From Verrucomicrobiota bacterium (GTDB lineage Bacteria > Verrucomicrobiota > Verrucomicrobiia > Opitutales > Opitutaceae): a stretch of 64,000 bases of DNA. The stretch covers positions 79,958 through 143,957 of the forward strand of contig JAEYWP010000013.1 of the NCBI GenBank assembly GCA_023428905.1. Direction: 5' to 3'. The notes beneath the pieces are model-generated. The model was given only the letters and a program-made list of their open reading frames with translations, did no database searches and was not told the DNA's origin. Every line of letters starts with the position of its first letter. Position 1 is the first letter of the stretch. The position numbers and the translations under genes are program-made. Positions 8,368 to 16,138 of this stretch are shown one piece after another.

Positions 8368-9582
8368 ATGGCCCGACCTTCCGAACGCATCCTTCTGCTG
8401 CTGCTGGCTTCGATCCAGTTCACCCACATCATGGACTTTATGATCATGATGCCGCTGGGTCCGCAGTTGATGCGGGAACTCGGCATCGGCGCCGGGCGTT
8501 TCAGCGCGTTGGTCGCGGCGTATTCGATCGCTGCCGGTGTGGTGGGCCTGCTCGCCGCACCCTTTATCGACCGCTACGACCGGCGCACCCTGCTGCTCCT
8601 GACCTACAGCGGCTTTGCCATCAGCACCGTGGTGTGCGGGCTCTCACCCGACGCGCACTGGCTTCTGATCGGGCGGGTGGTCGGTGGCGCCTTTGGCGGT
8701 ATCGCCGGCTCGCTCTGCATGACGATTGTCAGCGACGTGGTGCCGCCGGAACGGCGCGCGTCCGGTATCGGCATTGTCATGACAGCCTTTGCCCTCGCCG
8801 CCGCCCTGGGCGTGCCCGTCGGGTTGCAGCTGGCGTTGTGGCTGGGCTGGCGGTCGCCCTTCCTCCTGCTCGCGGGCACAGGCGTGCTGGTCTGGCTCCT
8901 GGCCTGGCGGGTGCTGCCGTCTTTGCGCGCGCACCTGGCCCAACCGGGGGACCGGCGGAAGGCCTTTGGCGAGGTGCTGCGCGACCCCAACGCCGGCCGC
9001 GCCCTGGTCTTCCAGTTCGCGATGGTGCTCGGACATTTCACGATCATCCCCCTGCTCTCCCCCCACCTGGTGGCAAACGTGGGCTACCCGGAAAAGTACC
9101 TCGCCCTGGTTTATGTGGTCGGCGGCAGCCTCAGCGTCCTGACGGCACCCTGGGTGGGACGGCTGGCGGACCGGCACGGGCGTCAGCGCATGTTCACGGT
9201 CCTGGTGGTGATCGCCTCGGTTGTGATCATTGCGATCACCCACACCGGGCCGATTGCCCCCTGGCTCGTGCTGCTCCTGGCGGGGGCTTTTTTTGTTTTC
9301 GCCAGCGGACGCTTTGTGCCGGGACAGGCGATCATCACCCTGGCCGTGCCCTCCACCCGACGCGGCGCCTTCCTCAGCCTGAGCGCATGTGCACGCGACC
9401 TCGCCTCCGGCATCAGCTCCAGTATCGGCGGCTGGGTGGTGGTGCGGACGCCCACCGGCGCGCTCGCCAACTACCATTGGCTCGGCTGGGTCGCAGTCGG
9501 CTGCGCCGCCGTGAGTGTTTGGCTGTCCACCCGCGTGCAGGTGAAAGACCTGGGCGTGCGGGGAAACGCGGGACATCCGTGA
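8368..9582 (+). CDS. MFS transporter (drug/arabinose-efflux type)
   Basis: A 404-residue, 12-segment major facilitator. Segment 1 (LLLLLASIQFTHIMDFMIMMPLGPQLM) is the usual start for the DHA1/AraJ-like group. The loop 2-3 signature is present as APFIDRYDRRTLL, and a second half-signature appears as WVGRLADRHGRQRMF. The substrate cannot be predicted; relatives include sugar and drug efflux pumps. The ATG at 8368 was chosen because the in-frame sequence upstream is Arg/Ser-rich and unlike a membrane protein. Its TGA stop is also the first bases of a heptamer repeat array. Confidence 0.85.
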   Translation: MARPSERILLLLLASIQFTHIMDFMIMMPLGPQLMRELGIGAGRFSALVAAYSIAAGVVGLLAAPFIDRYDRRTLLLLTYSGFAISTVVCGLSPDAHWLLIGRVVGGAFGGIAGSLCMTIVSDVVPPERRASGIGIVMTAFALAAALGVPVGLQLALWLGWRSPFLLLAGTGVLVWLLAWRVLPSLRAHLAQPGDRRKAFGEVLRDPNAGRALVFQFAMVLGHFTIIPLLSPHLVANVGYPEKYLALVYVVGGSLSVLTAPWVGRLADRHGRQRMFTVLVVIASVVIIAITHTGPIAPWLVLLLAGAFFVFASGRFVPGQAIITLAVPSTRRGAFLSLSACARDLASGISSSIGGWVVVRTPTGALANYHWLGWVAVGCAAVSVWLSTRVQVKDLGVRGNAGHP

Positions 9583-9900
9583 TTCTTGATTCTTGATTGG
9601 GCGGAGACCCAGACCGACGGGGCAACAGCCCGAAGGCCACCGCTGACACGGGCCGGAGCGCTTCCGGTGCAGGCGGCGGCCCCTCACACCGCGTGCGGCG
9701 CTGAAGACTCGCGCCACTCGTGCGGGATGGGCCCCCTGCCTACGAGGGAACGCAGGGAGTGGGTTCGCGGTTAAACAGGTAACCTGCCTCTCGAACCCAA
9801 GCCTTTCCCTTGGTTTCCAGATCCTGCAGCATACCTCTCGACCAAGCGTCCCTCCCGTTTCCCATAGACCATCAATCGAGAATCATAAATTCCGCCCACC
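9581..9900. repeat. Intergenic region with heptamer repeats
   Basis: No gene is seen between the MFS gene and the exosortase gene. Three 7-bp units (GATTCTT, GATTCTT, GATTGGG) occupy 9581-9601, with the first overlapping the TGA stop codon of the MFS gene. Inverted, degenerate units (ATCGAGAATCATAAATTC) lie at about 9874-9893, just before the exosortase ATG. The middle is GC-rich with no evident structure. Confidence 0.6.
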
Positions 9901-10755
9901 ATGGCCAACGCTCAACCCGTCCAGACCCGGCGCATGCAGGAACTTCTCCTGGCGGGCGGGCTCGTCGCTCTGACGGCGCTGGTCTTCTGGCCCGCGGCGC
10001 GATGGCTGGGCTCAGAGGCGTTTGCCAAGGAGCAGCTCAAACAGGCGTCTCTGGTGCTCCTCTTTGCGGGTGGCTGGATCCTGTACGAGCAGCGCCAGGC
10101 GCTGCGGCCTCATTTCCTGCTGACCAACACCTCCCTCGGCTGGTTGATCGGCTCATATGCGCTCGCGGGCGCGGCGCTGCTCCTGCGGCACCCCGTGCTT
10201 TTCCTCGCCGGCCTGGTTCTCGCGGTGGGCGGACTCGTCCACTACGTGTTCGGCGGGCAGGCCTTCCGTCGAAGCCGGCCCCTCCTGATCGCCTTTGGCC
10301 TGCTGATCATCTGCGTGCTCCTGTTTCCCGTTCTCGACTGGCCCCTGCGCCAGATGGCCGGGGTGCAATCGGCGCAATTCCTGAAGTGGCTGGGCCTGGC
10401 GCCGCAACTGCTCGTTGCGCCGGAGACGCCGGTGCGCCTCCTCCTCATCCTCAATGGCCAGACCTTCCTCGTCGCGACGGAATGCAACGGCTTCGGGCTG
10501 ATCACCTCCAGTGTCCTGCTGGGGTTGATACGCATGCTCTATCTGCGCGTCCACTGGCCCGCCTTTGTCGTCCTCCTGCCCATCGCCGCCGCGGTGGCCT
10601 TTGTCTTCAACTTCCTGCGCATCTCCGCGATCGTGATCCTCGCGCCCCGCTTCCCCGGGCACTACCACGTCCTGCACGAAACCGCGGGGCTGATCGCGCT
10701 CTATTCCGGGCTGGGCGTCGTTTGGTGGCTCACCGGCTGGAGGCGCGCGCGCTGA
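9901..10755 (+). CDS. Exosortase/archaeosortase-family transpeptidase
   Basis: A 284-residue polytopic membrane protein with the three conserved catalytic residues of exosortases: Cys195 (ATECNGFGLI), Arg240 (FNFLRISAIVI) and His259 (HETAG). Exosortases process PEP-CTERM-type proteins at the inner membrane and are widespread in Verrucomicrobiota with exopolysaccharide genes. The Cys sits in ECNG rather than the commoner ACSG/SCSG, so the subfamily is uncertain. No PEP-CTERM substrate or EPS gene is nearby. The DTW-domain gene starts 3 bp downstream, so the two are probably co-transcribed. Confidence 0.82.
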   Translation: MANAQPVQTRRMQELLLAGGLVALTALVFWPAARWLGSEAFAKEQLKQASLVLLFAGGWILYEQRQALRPHFLLTNTSLGWLIGSYALAGAALLLRHPVLFLAGLVLAVGGLVHYVFGGQAFRRSRPLLIAFGLLIICVLLFPVLDWPLRQMAGVQSAQFLKWLGLAPQLLVAPETPVRLLLILNGQTFLVATECNGFGLITSSVLLGLIRMLYLRVHWPAFVVLLPIAAAVAFVFNFLRISAIVILAPRFPGHYHVLHETAGLIALYSGLGVVWWLTGWRRAR

Positions 10756-10758
10756 GCC

Positions 10759-11439
10759 ATGGCCCGCAGCGTCGTCCTGAACCAGACCCCGCGGTGTGAG
10801 CGGTGCCAGTTTCCCCACCGGTGGTGCATCTGCGCCGGCGCGGAAACGGTGGACTGCCCGATCGATGTGTCGGTGCTGATCCACTACCGCGAAACCTATC
10901 GCCCTACCAGCACGGGGCGCTTGTTGCAGCGCGTGCTCCCGCGGCTGCGCACCCACGTCTTTCGGCCCGACCTGCCCCTTGCCCCCAGCGCATTGGTCGA
11001 CCCGGCGCGTCCGGTCTGGATCCTGCATCCTTCCGGCGACCCTCTGCCCGCCGCAGCGCCTCCCGGAGTCCAGCTCCTTCTCCTCGATGGCAATTGGAGG
11101 GAGGCTTCGCGGATGATGCACGCGATCCGCCCCTGGGGCCAGCTGGTCAACCTGCCGATGGAGGGCGAAAGCCGGTATTGGCTTCGCGGCCAGCAGACGG
11201 CGGGCACGCACTCGACAGTCGAGGCGCTGCTTTATGTCCTCGCCGCGCTTGGGGCGACACCTGCGCGCGACGCGCTCCGGCTCCAGTTTGAGCTCCATGT
11301 GTACGCGGGGCTGCGCGCCCGCGGCGACAAGACGGGAGCCGAACAGTACCTCGCGACCTCCCCCATCCGCGACGCCTTCGGCCCCCTGCTCAGCGCGCTG
11401 CAGGTGCGCCGGCCGGTGGTGCCAGCGGGCGGCGCCTAA
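10759..11439 (+). CDS. DTW-domain tRNA-uridine aminocarboxypropyltransferase
   Basis: A 226-residue cytoplasmic protein of the DTW family (TapT/TuaA), which attaches 3-amino-3-carboxypropyl groups to uridine in tRNA (acp3U) using S-adenosylmethionine. The N-terminal Cys cluster CERCQFPHRWCIC, the HYRETYRPTSTGRLL motif and the signature DGNWREASRM (here DGNW in place of DTW) are all present, as is STVEALLYVL near the end. It follows the exosortase gene by 3 bp. Its stop codon overlaps the -35 element of the putative sigma-28 promoter of the next gene. Confidence 0.85.
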   Translation: MARSVVLNQTPRCERCQFPHRWCICAGAETVDCPIDVSVLIHYRETYRPTSTGRLLQRVLPRLRTHVFRPDLPLAPSALVDPARPVWILHPSGDPLPAAAPPGVQLLLLDGNWREASRMMHAIRPWGQLVNLPMEGESRYWLRGQQTAGTHSTVEALLYVLAALGATPARDALRLQFELHVYAGLRARGDKTGAEQYLATSPIRDAFGPLLSALQVRRPVVPAGGA

Positions 11440-11463
11440 GTCGGGCGCACTTTGTGTCGATAG
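11437..11463 (+). promoter_or_regulatory. Putative FliA (sigma-28) promoter of the HDOD regulator
   Basis: TAAG at 11437-11440, exactly 15 bases, then GTCGATAG at 11456-11463, against the consensus TAAA-N15-GCCGATAA/T. Predicted transcription start is near 11470, about 53 bases before the ATG at 11523. The -35 overlaps the stop codon of the DTW gene. Two mismatches make this a moderate match. Confidence 0.5.
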
Positions 11464-11522
11464 GAGAGGAAAGCCACGCCGCTTTCCCCCGATGCGCCTC
11501 GCTGCGCCGTCGGCACCCCACC

Positions 11523-13208
11523 ATGGCCAACATCCTTCTACTCGACGACGACGAGGTCGCGACCCGCGCGCTGCAGGGTGTGCTTTCCCATGGAAATCAC
11601 CGCACCGTGTGTGCCGGGACCGTGGACGAGGCCCTGCGCCTTCTCGCCGAGATTGTCCGCATCGACCTCGTCTTCCTCGAAGTGAAGCTGCCCGGCCGAA
11701 ACGGCCTGGAGTTTCTTCAAAAGCTGAAGGCCGATCCTTTTCTCAAGCTGCTGCCCTGCGTCGTGTACACGGGCATCGCCAATTCCGAGGTGGTCAAGAA
11801 GTGCCTCACGCTCGGCGTGCAGAACTACCTGATCAAGCCGTACAACGAGGAGGCGGTGCACAAGGAAGTGACCCGTGCGGTTTCCAACCCCTGGCGCAAC
11901 CTGCACTTCGAGGAGGCCAAATCGTACTGCCGGATGATGGGCATCACGATGGAAGACCTGGTGAAGGAGCGCGATGCCCTCGCAGAGCGCCTGGCGGCGC
12001 AGGCCCCGATGATCGCCGGGCGGGCGTCCGCCCACGATCCGGGCGTCGGCCTGTTCTTCAAGGAGATTGCCGAGGCGGCCGAAACCGCCGGTGCCTGGGG
12101 CGTCGTGGAATTTGCCCAGGAACGCAATCGCGCGGCGGCGTTTGGCTTCTGGGACCAACTGACGCAGACGCACGACGAGCTGCTCTTCGCGTCGCGCCTT
12201 CTCCACTACCAGCACCACCCGGAACCGCTGGTCACGGCGTCGGAGGCGGCGGCCACCGAGGCGGCGAAGGAGGAAGAGCGCCTTCGGTCCCTGTGGATGA
12301 ATGCCGACCTGACGGAAGGGCGGACCTTCATCGACCGCTCGTCGGTGGAGCTGCAGGTGCAGGAACTTCCCGCCTTCCCGGTGATGGAATCCGTCGGCGC
12401 GGCCTTCCACATGGCGGCTGACTCGAAGTCGGCGAGCCTCACCCATTTGATCGACCTGGTGAACAAGGATCCCGCGCTCACCGCCCAGGTGTTGATCGCG
12501 GCCAATGCGCTGGACCACGACGAGAGCACCACGATCGAGGACACCCGCATCGCGGTTGGCAAACTGGGTAACCTGCGCCTCGCCGCCCTCGCCCGCAGCA
12601 TGCCCACCCTTCCGGAACGCCTGATGGACCTTCCTCCCATCCGCTGGCCGCACTTCTGGGCCTTCCAGATGGGCGTCGCCCGCATGACCCAGCACTGCTG
12701 CGTCGCCCTCGAGTTTCCCAACCTGACCTCGGTCGCCTTCACCGCCGGCCTGCTTCACGACGTGGGGAAACTGATCCTGCTAAAACTCTTCCCCTACGGT
12801 TTCCCGGCGATGGTGCAGCTCTCCCGCCGGGAGAACATCAGCCTGCAGGCCGCGGAGCAGCGTTACCTCGGGTGTGATGCCCAGGAACTCGGCGGCTGGT
12901 TCGCCGCCTCGCACGGCCTTCCCCCGGCATACTGCAGCGTGATCCGCTATGTGAATACGCCGGCAGATGCTCCCGCGGAACATCGCGAGCTCGTGGCCAT
13001 GGTTTCCCTCGCGCGCGTCCTCTGCCTCCACAGCCACGTCGGCTTCTGCGGCGACACCGCCAAGGACACCACGCCTCCCCTGGAGGAGTCCGCCGCCTGG
13101 GCGGTGCTCCGCGAGCGGGTCTTTCCTGCCTTCAACCTGAAGGAGTTCGAACACCAGGCCCACGGCGTCTGCCTGAAGCTCAAGCAGGAGCTGGCGGGAA
13201 GAGCGTGA
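11523..13208 (+). CDS. Response regulator with HDOD output domain and Asp-to-Glu receiver
   Basis: A 561-residue cytoplasmic protein. Residues 1-125 form a receiver (ILLLDDDE near the N-terminus, Lys of YLIKPYNEEAVH near 110), but the phospho-acceptor Asp is Glu53 (VFLEVKLPG). Residues about 125-280 are a helical linker without assignment. From about 285 an HDOD domain follows (LPAFPVMESVG, LLHDVGKLILLK). HDOD proteins often link signalling to motility, c-di-GMP or chemotaxis. The Asp-to-Glu change may mimic constant phosphorylation. The ATG at 11523 was chosen because the receiver begins there and a FliA-type promoter lies upstream. It converges on the chemoreceptor gene, with a shared terminator between them. 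Confidence 0.85.
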   Translation: MANILLLDDDEVATRALQGVLSHGNHRTVCAGTVDEALRLLAEIVRIDLVFLEVKLPGRNGLEFLQKLKADPFLKLLPCVVYTGIANSEVVKKCLTLGVQNYLIKPYNEEAVHKEVTRAVSNPWRNLHFEEAKSYCRMMGITMEDLVKERDALAERLAAQAPMIAGRASAHDPGVGLFFKEIAEAAETAGAWGVVEFAQERNRAAAFGFWDQLTQTHDELLFASRLLHYQHHPEPLVTASEAAATEAAKEEERLRSLWMNADLTEGRTFIDRSSVELQVQELPAFPVMESVGAAFHMAADSKSASLTHLIDLVNKDPALTAQVLIAANALDHDESTTIEDTRIAVGKLGNLRLAALARSMPTLPERLMDLPPIRWPHFWAFQMGVARMTQHCCVALEFPNLTSVAFTAGLLHDVGKLILLKLFPYGFPAMVQLSRRENISLQAAEQRYLGCDAQELGGWFAASHGLPPAYCSVIRYVNTPADAPAEHRELVAMVSLARVLCLHSHVGFCGDTAKDTTPPLEESAAWAVLRERVFPAFNLKEFEHQAHGVCLKLKQELAGRA

Positions 13209-13280
13209 CCGGCGCGGGACGCGCCGGAAGGACGAAGCTCGAATGACGAATGGACGGCGCCGGCCGAGCCGGCGCAAAAC

Positions 13281-13317
13281 AAAGCCGGCCGGGTTTTCCC
13301 CGGCCGGCCTGCTTTTC
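13281..13317. terminator. Bidirectional rho-independent terminator
   Basis: A perfect 10-bp stem, GCCGGCCGGG (13284-13293) and CCCGGCCGGC (13299-13308), encloses a 5-base loop. An A-rich left flank and a CTTTTCT right flank let it act on both strands. It sits between the convergent HDOD gene and the chemoreceptor gene. Confidence 0.8.
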
Positions 13318-13335
13318 TAGCGGGAACCTGAATGC

Positions 13336-15399
13336 TTACACATCCTTGAAAAAGCGGTCTTCACCACCCTGCGGCGCGTGGCCGTTTCGGTTGGGAATCG
13401 CGGTCGTCTCGACCTTGGCGGCAGCGGCGCGTGGCTTGGCCGCGGGGGCGGCGGGAGCGGCCCGGCGCGCGGTCGGAGACGGGCGCGTGGAACGTTCGGT
13501 GCGGGCCGGAGCGGGCGCAGTGGCGACTTCGGCGGGCGCTTCCTTGTCCGCCTTTTCGGACTTTTCGTCCTCGTGCGCGGGAGTGATTTCGTCCGTCGCT
13601 GCCTCCACCTTGGAGGAGCCGTGCACCATCGACGTCAGTTCGTCGATGATACCCTTCAGTTGCACCGCCTGATTGCTCAGTTCGGTCGCGGCCGCGCTGG
13701 TCTGCTGCGCGGTGGCGGCGTTGCCCTGGGTGACGCTGTCCATGTCGGAGACGGCGCGCGTGACCTGATCGATGCCCTGGCTTTGCTCCTGGGAGGCGAC
13801 GGCGATCTCGGCGATAAGTTCGTCGACCTGGCGGGCCTTGGCCGTGATCTCGTCGAGGCTCTTGGCCACCTTCTCAGAAATCTTGGCGCCCTGCTCACTC
13901 TTGGAGGTGGCGTCGGAAATCTTTTGGGCGGTCTCACGCGCGGCCTGGACGGAACGTTGCGCGAGGGAACGCACCTCGTCGGCCACGACGGCGAAACCGA
14001 GACCGGCCTCACCGGCGCGAGCGGCTTCGACCGCGGCGTTGAGGGCGAGGAGGTTGGTCTGGAAGGCGATCTCATCGATCGTCTTGATGATCTTGGAAAT
14101 TTCGGAGCTGGACGACTGGATCGCACCCATCGCCGCTTTCATCTGCTTCATGTCCTCGGCGCCGGCATCGGCGGCGGCGCGAGTCTGATTGGCGAGCGCC
14201 TTGGCGGACTGGGCATTTTCCGCGTTTTTGCGGGTCATGCCGGCCATCTCTTCGAGGGAAGCGGAGCTCTCCTCGAGCGAGGCGGCCTGGCGGGACGAAC
14301 CATCGGCCATCGTCTGGCTGGCGGACGTCACCTGCGCGGCGGCGGCGGACGTGTGCTCGGCACCGGAGGTGAGACGCTTGGTCAGGCGGGTGATGGGGCC
14401 GGTCACGCTGCGGACGATGATCCAGGCAAAGGCGATTCCCAGCAGCACGCCGCCCACGCTGAGACCGAGGACGAGGCGCTCGTTCAGCAACTGGACACTG
14501 CGGGTATCGGCGTCGATCTGCTCCTGCAGTTCACGCAGTTTGCCGCGGACGTTGGTGATCTTCTGGGTGTAGAGGGGGGCGAGGCGCTCGAGGTCGGACT
14601 TGATCACGGCGGTGCGCGCTTCGGTCGCAGCGACCACATCCTCGAAGCCTTTCGCGTACGCGGCGCTGTTCTCCTGAATCTCGTTCAGGAGCTTGGTTTT
14701 TGCCGGATCGGCCAGGCTGGCATCAAGCTCCTCGGCCTCCTGCAGTTCCTTCTGCATGCCGGTGACCTGCTTCTGCATCGCGGCGACCGAATCGCGCACG
14801 CTCTGGGCATGCACGGCGTCACCGGAGAGGAGAAAACTGTTCTGCGCCGCCAGGCCTTCGAAAAAGCTCTGCAGGGCGCTGGAGGTCTTGAAGGAGGCGT
14901 TCTGGTCGCCGCTCTGGCGCGCGGCCAGGAGCATGCCCTTGAGGGCGGTGCCGATTGCGGCGGCGCGCGGTTCGAGCGTCGTGCTGACCTCGGTGCGGCG
15001 CTGCTGGAGGAGATCGACGGTTTTCTGGAAAGCGCCCTGGTATTCGCCCAGGAGCTTCTTGGCGTCGGCGATGTCCTTCGCGCGGACCGGATCGGTGATG
15101 GCGAGGGCGGCCTTGGAAAGTGCGGTGTCGAGGGTCTTCTGGTTCTGCGCGTGCTGCGCAAGGGCCTCGTCGGTGCCGCTCAGGAGGTATTCATTCACTC
15201 CCATGCGCAGCGTGAGCATCGAGCTCTCGAGGTTCGCGGCGACGTTCGTCTCCCCCGCGCTCAACGAGATGTGGCTCAAACCCGAGCCCGCTCGGTTCAG
15301 CGCGTAATACGCGATGCCGGCGACGACGACAAAGAGTGTAAAAACGAGGGCGAAGCCGGAAACGATCTTCCGGCCAATGGTGAGGGATGCGAGTTTCAC
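13336..15399 (-). CDS. Methyl-accepting chemotaxis protein
   Basis: A 687-residue transmembrane chemoreceptor. Membrane segment 1 is about residues 12-33, followed by a roughly 275-residue helical periplasmic sensor (4HB-like), membrane segment 2 (LVLGLSVGGVLLGIAFAWIIV), HAMP, and a cytoplasmic signalling coil with the conserved hairpin tip DEIAFQTNLLALNAAVEAAR. A long Ala/Pro/Lys linker ends in DRFFKDV, which is not an NWETF-type CheR tether. The start is a GTG at 15399. It lies 28 bp downstream of the small TonB_C gene and probably shares its sigma-28 promoter. No CheA or CheW is nearby. Confidence 0.92.
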   Translation of the reverse strand: MKLASLTIGRKIVSGFALVFTLFVVVAGIAYYALNRAGSGLSHISLSAGETNVAANLESSMLTLRMGVNEYLLSGTDEALAQHAQNQKTLDTALSKAALAITDPVRAKDIADAKKLLGEYQGAFQKTVDLLQQRRTEVSTTLEPRAAAIGTALKGMLLAARQSGDQNASFKTSSALQSFFEGLAAQNSFLLSGDAVHAQSVRDSVAAMQKQVTGMQKELQEAEELDASLADPAKTKLLNEIQENSAAYAKGFEDVVAATEARTAVIKSDLERLAPLYTQKITNVRGKLRELQEQIDADTRSVQLLNERLVLGLSVGGVLLGIAFAWIIVRSVTGPITRLTKRLTSGAEHTSAAAAQVTSASQTMADGSSRQAASLEESSASLEEMAGMTRKNAENAQSAKALANQTRAAADAGAEDMKQMKAAMGAIQSSSSEISKIIKTIDEIAFQTNLLALNAAVEAARAGEAGLGFAVVADEVRSLAQRSVQAARETAQKISDATSKSEQGAKISEKVAKSLDEITAKARQVDELIAEIAVASQEQSQGIDQVTRAVSDMDSVTQGNAATAQQTSAAATELSNQAVQLKGIIDELTSMVHGSSKVEAATDEITPAHEDEKSEKADKEAPAEVATAPAPARTERSTRPSPTARRAAPAAPAAKPRAAAAKVETTAIPNRNGHAPQGGEDRFFKDV

Positions 15400-15427
15400 G
15401 ATGATGTAAGGGGGGGGAGGGCCGGAC

Positions 15428-15796
15428 TCAGCTTTCTTCGAGATTGAAGCGGAGAGGAACGGTGACGCGCACCTTCACCACATTGCCGTCCTTCTTGGCC
15501 GGCTTAAATTTCCACTGCTTCACCGCGTCCAGCGCCGGGCGCTCGAAATCGGGGTGGGACGACTTGGAGATGCTGCTGTTGATGATCTGGCCCTTCTCAT
15601 CGATCACGATCACCACGGCGACCACGCCGGAGAGGCCATCCCGCTTCATGGATTCCGGGAACTTCGGCGGGGGCGTCTTCACCGGCACGGGGTTCTCGTC
15701 CACTTTTGTGTAAATGGTTTCGTCGGCCTGCCCCCAGGCGGTCGCGCTAAAAAGGAAAAGTGCCGAAAGAAAAAGGGCGTGCAGCAGAGTTCTCAT
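15428..15796 (-). CDS. Small periplasmic TonB_C-domain protein
   Basis: A 122-residue protein with a signal peptide (MRTLLHALFLSALFLFSATA) and a single TonB C-terminal domain (PPPKFPESMKRDGLSGVVAV, VKQWKFKPAKKDG, VTVPLRFNL). It has no uncleaved anchor or Pro-rich spacer, so it is not a complete TonB. It is the first gene of a two-gene unit with the chemoreceptor and sits directly under a strong FliA-type promoter, which suggests a motility or chemosensory role rather than iron uptake; that is inference. Confidence 0.78.
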   Translation of the reverse strand: MRTLLHALFLSALFLFSATAWGQADETIYTKVDENPVPVKTPPPKFPESMKRDGLSGVVAVVIVIDEKGQIINSSISKSSHPDFERPALDAVKQWKFKPAKKDGNVVKVRVTVPLRFNLEES

Positions 15797-16138
15797 GGGG
15801 AAGCGATTACTGGCTCATATCGGCGCACGAGGGCGGGACTTGAGGATTCAGCTGCGGTTTTGCCACTCAACGGCCCTTTCCAGCAACCGATCGCATCCTG
15901 AGGAGTACTGCTGGTCGCCTCCCAGTCGCGCGCCCAGCGCGGAGGAGAAAGCTCCCTAGGCAAAATGTCTCCATCCTGTCTGCTCGCCCACCGGCGGTAC
16001 GCGCTGTAAACAAACTGTGAAGCTCGGGAACAGGGCGGAACAGACGGAGAATTCTCCAGGAAGCGCGGGTTTTCGCGTTCACTCCCCCCCGCCTTCACCG
16101 AAAGTGTCTCCGCCTCCCCGGCCTACCCCGCTCCGCTT
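15797..16138. other. Divergent intergenic region upstream of the TonB_C-chemoreceptor operon
   Basis: 342 bp between the TonB_C gene and the CHAT fusion gene. It contains the sigma-28 promoter at 15817-15843. The remainder holds no gene I can support. The CHAT gene promoter must also lie here, but I see no clear sigma-70 boxes. Confidence 0.55.
15817..15843 (-). promoter_or_regulatory. FliA (sigma-28) promoter of the TonB_C-chemoreceptor operon
   Basis: Read on the minus strand: TCAA (15843-15840), exactly 15 bases, then GCCGATAT (15824-15817). The -10 is a perfect match to the sigma-28/sigma-D consensus and the -35 matches three of four bases. Predicted start is near 15810, giving a leader of about 14 bases before the ATG at 15796. 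Confidence 0.68.

Noticed and set aside
15797..15970. c-di-GMP riboswitch upstream of the TonB_C gene
   Set aside because: I looked for the conserved GEMM core and its tetraloop helix and did not find them; a sigma-28 start at about 15810 would also leave no room for an aptamer in the leader.
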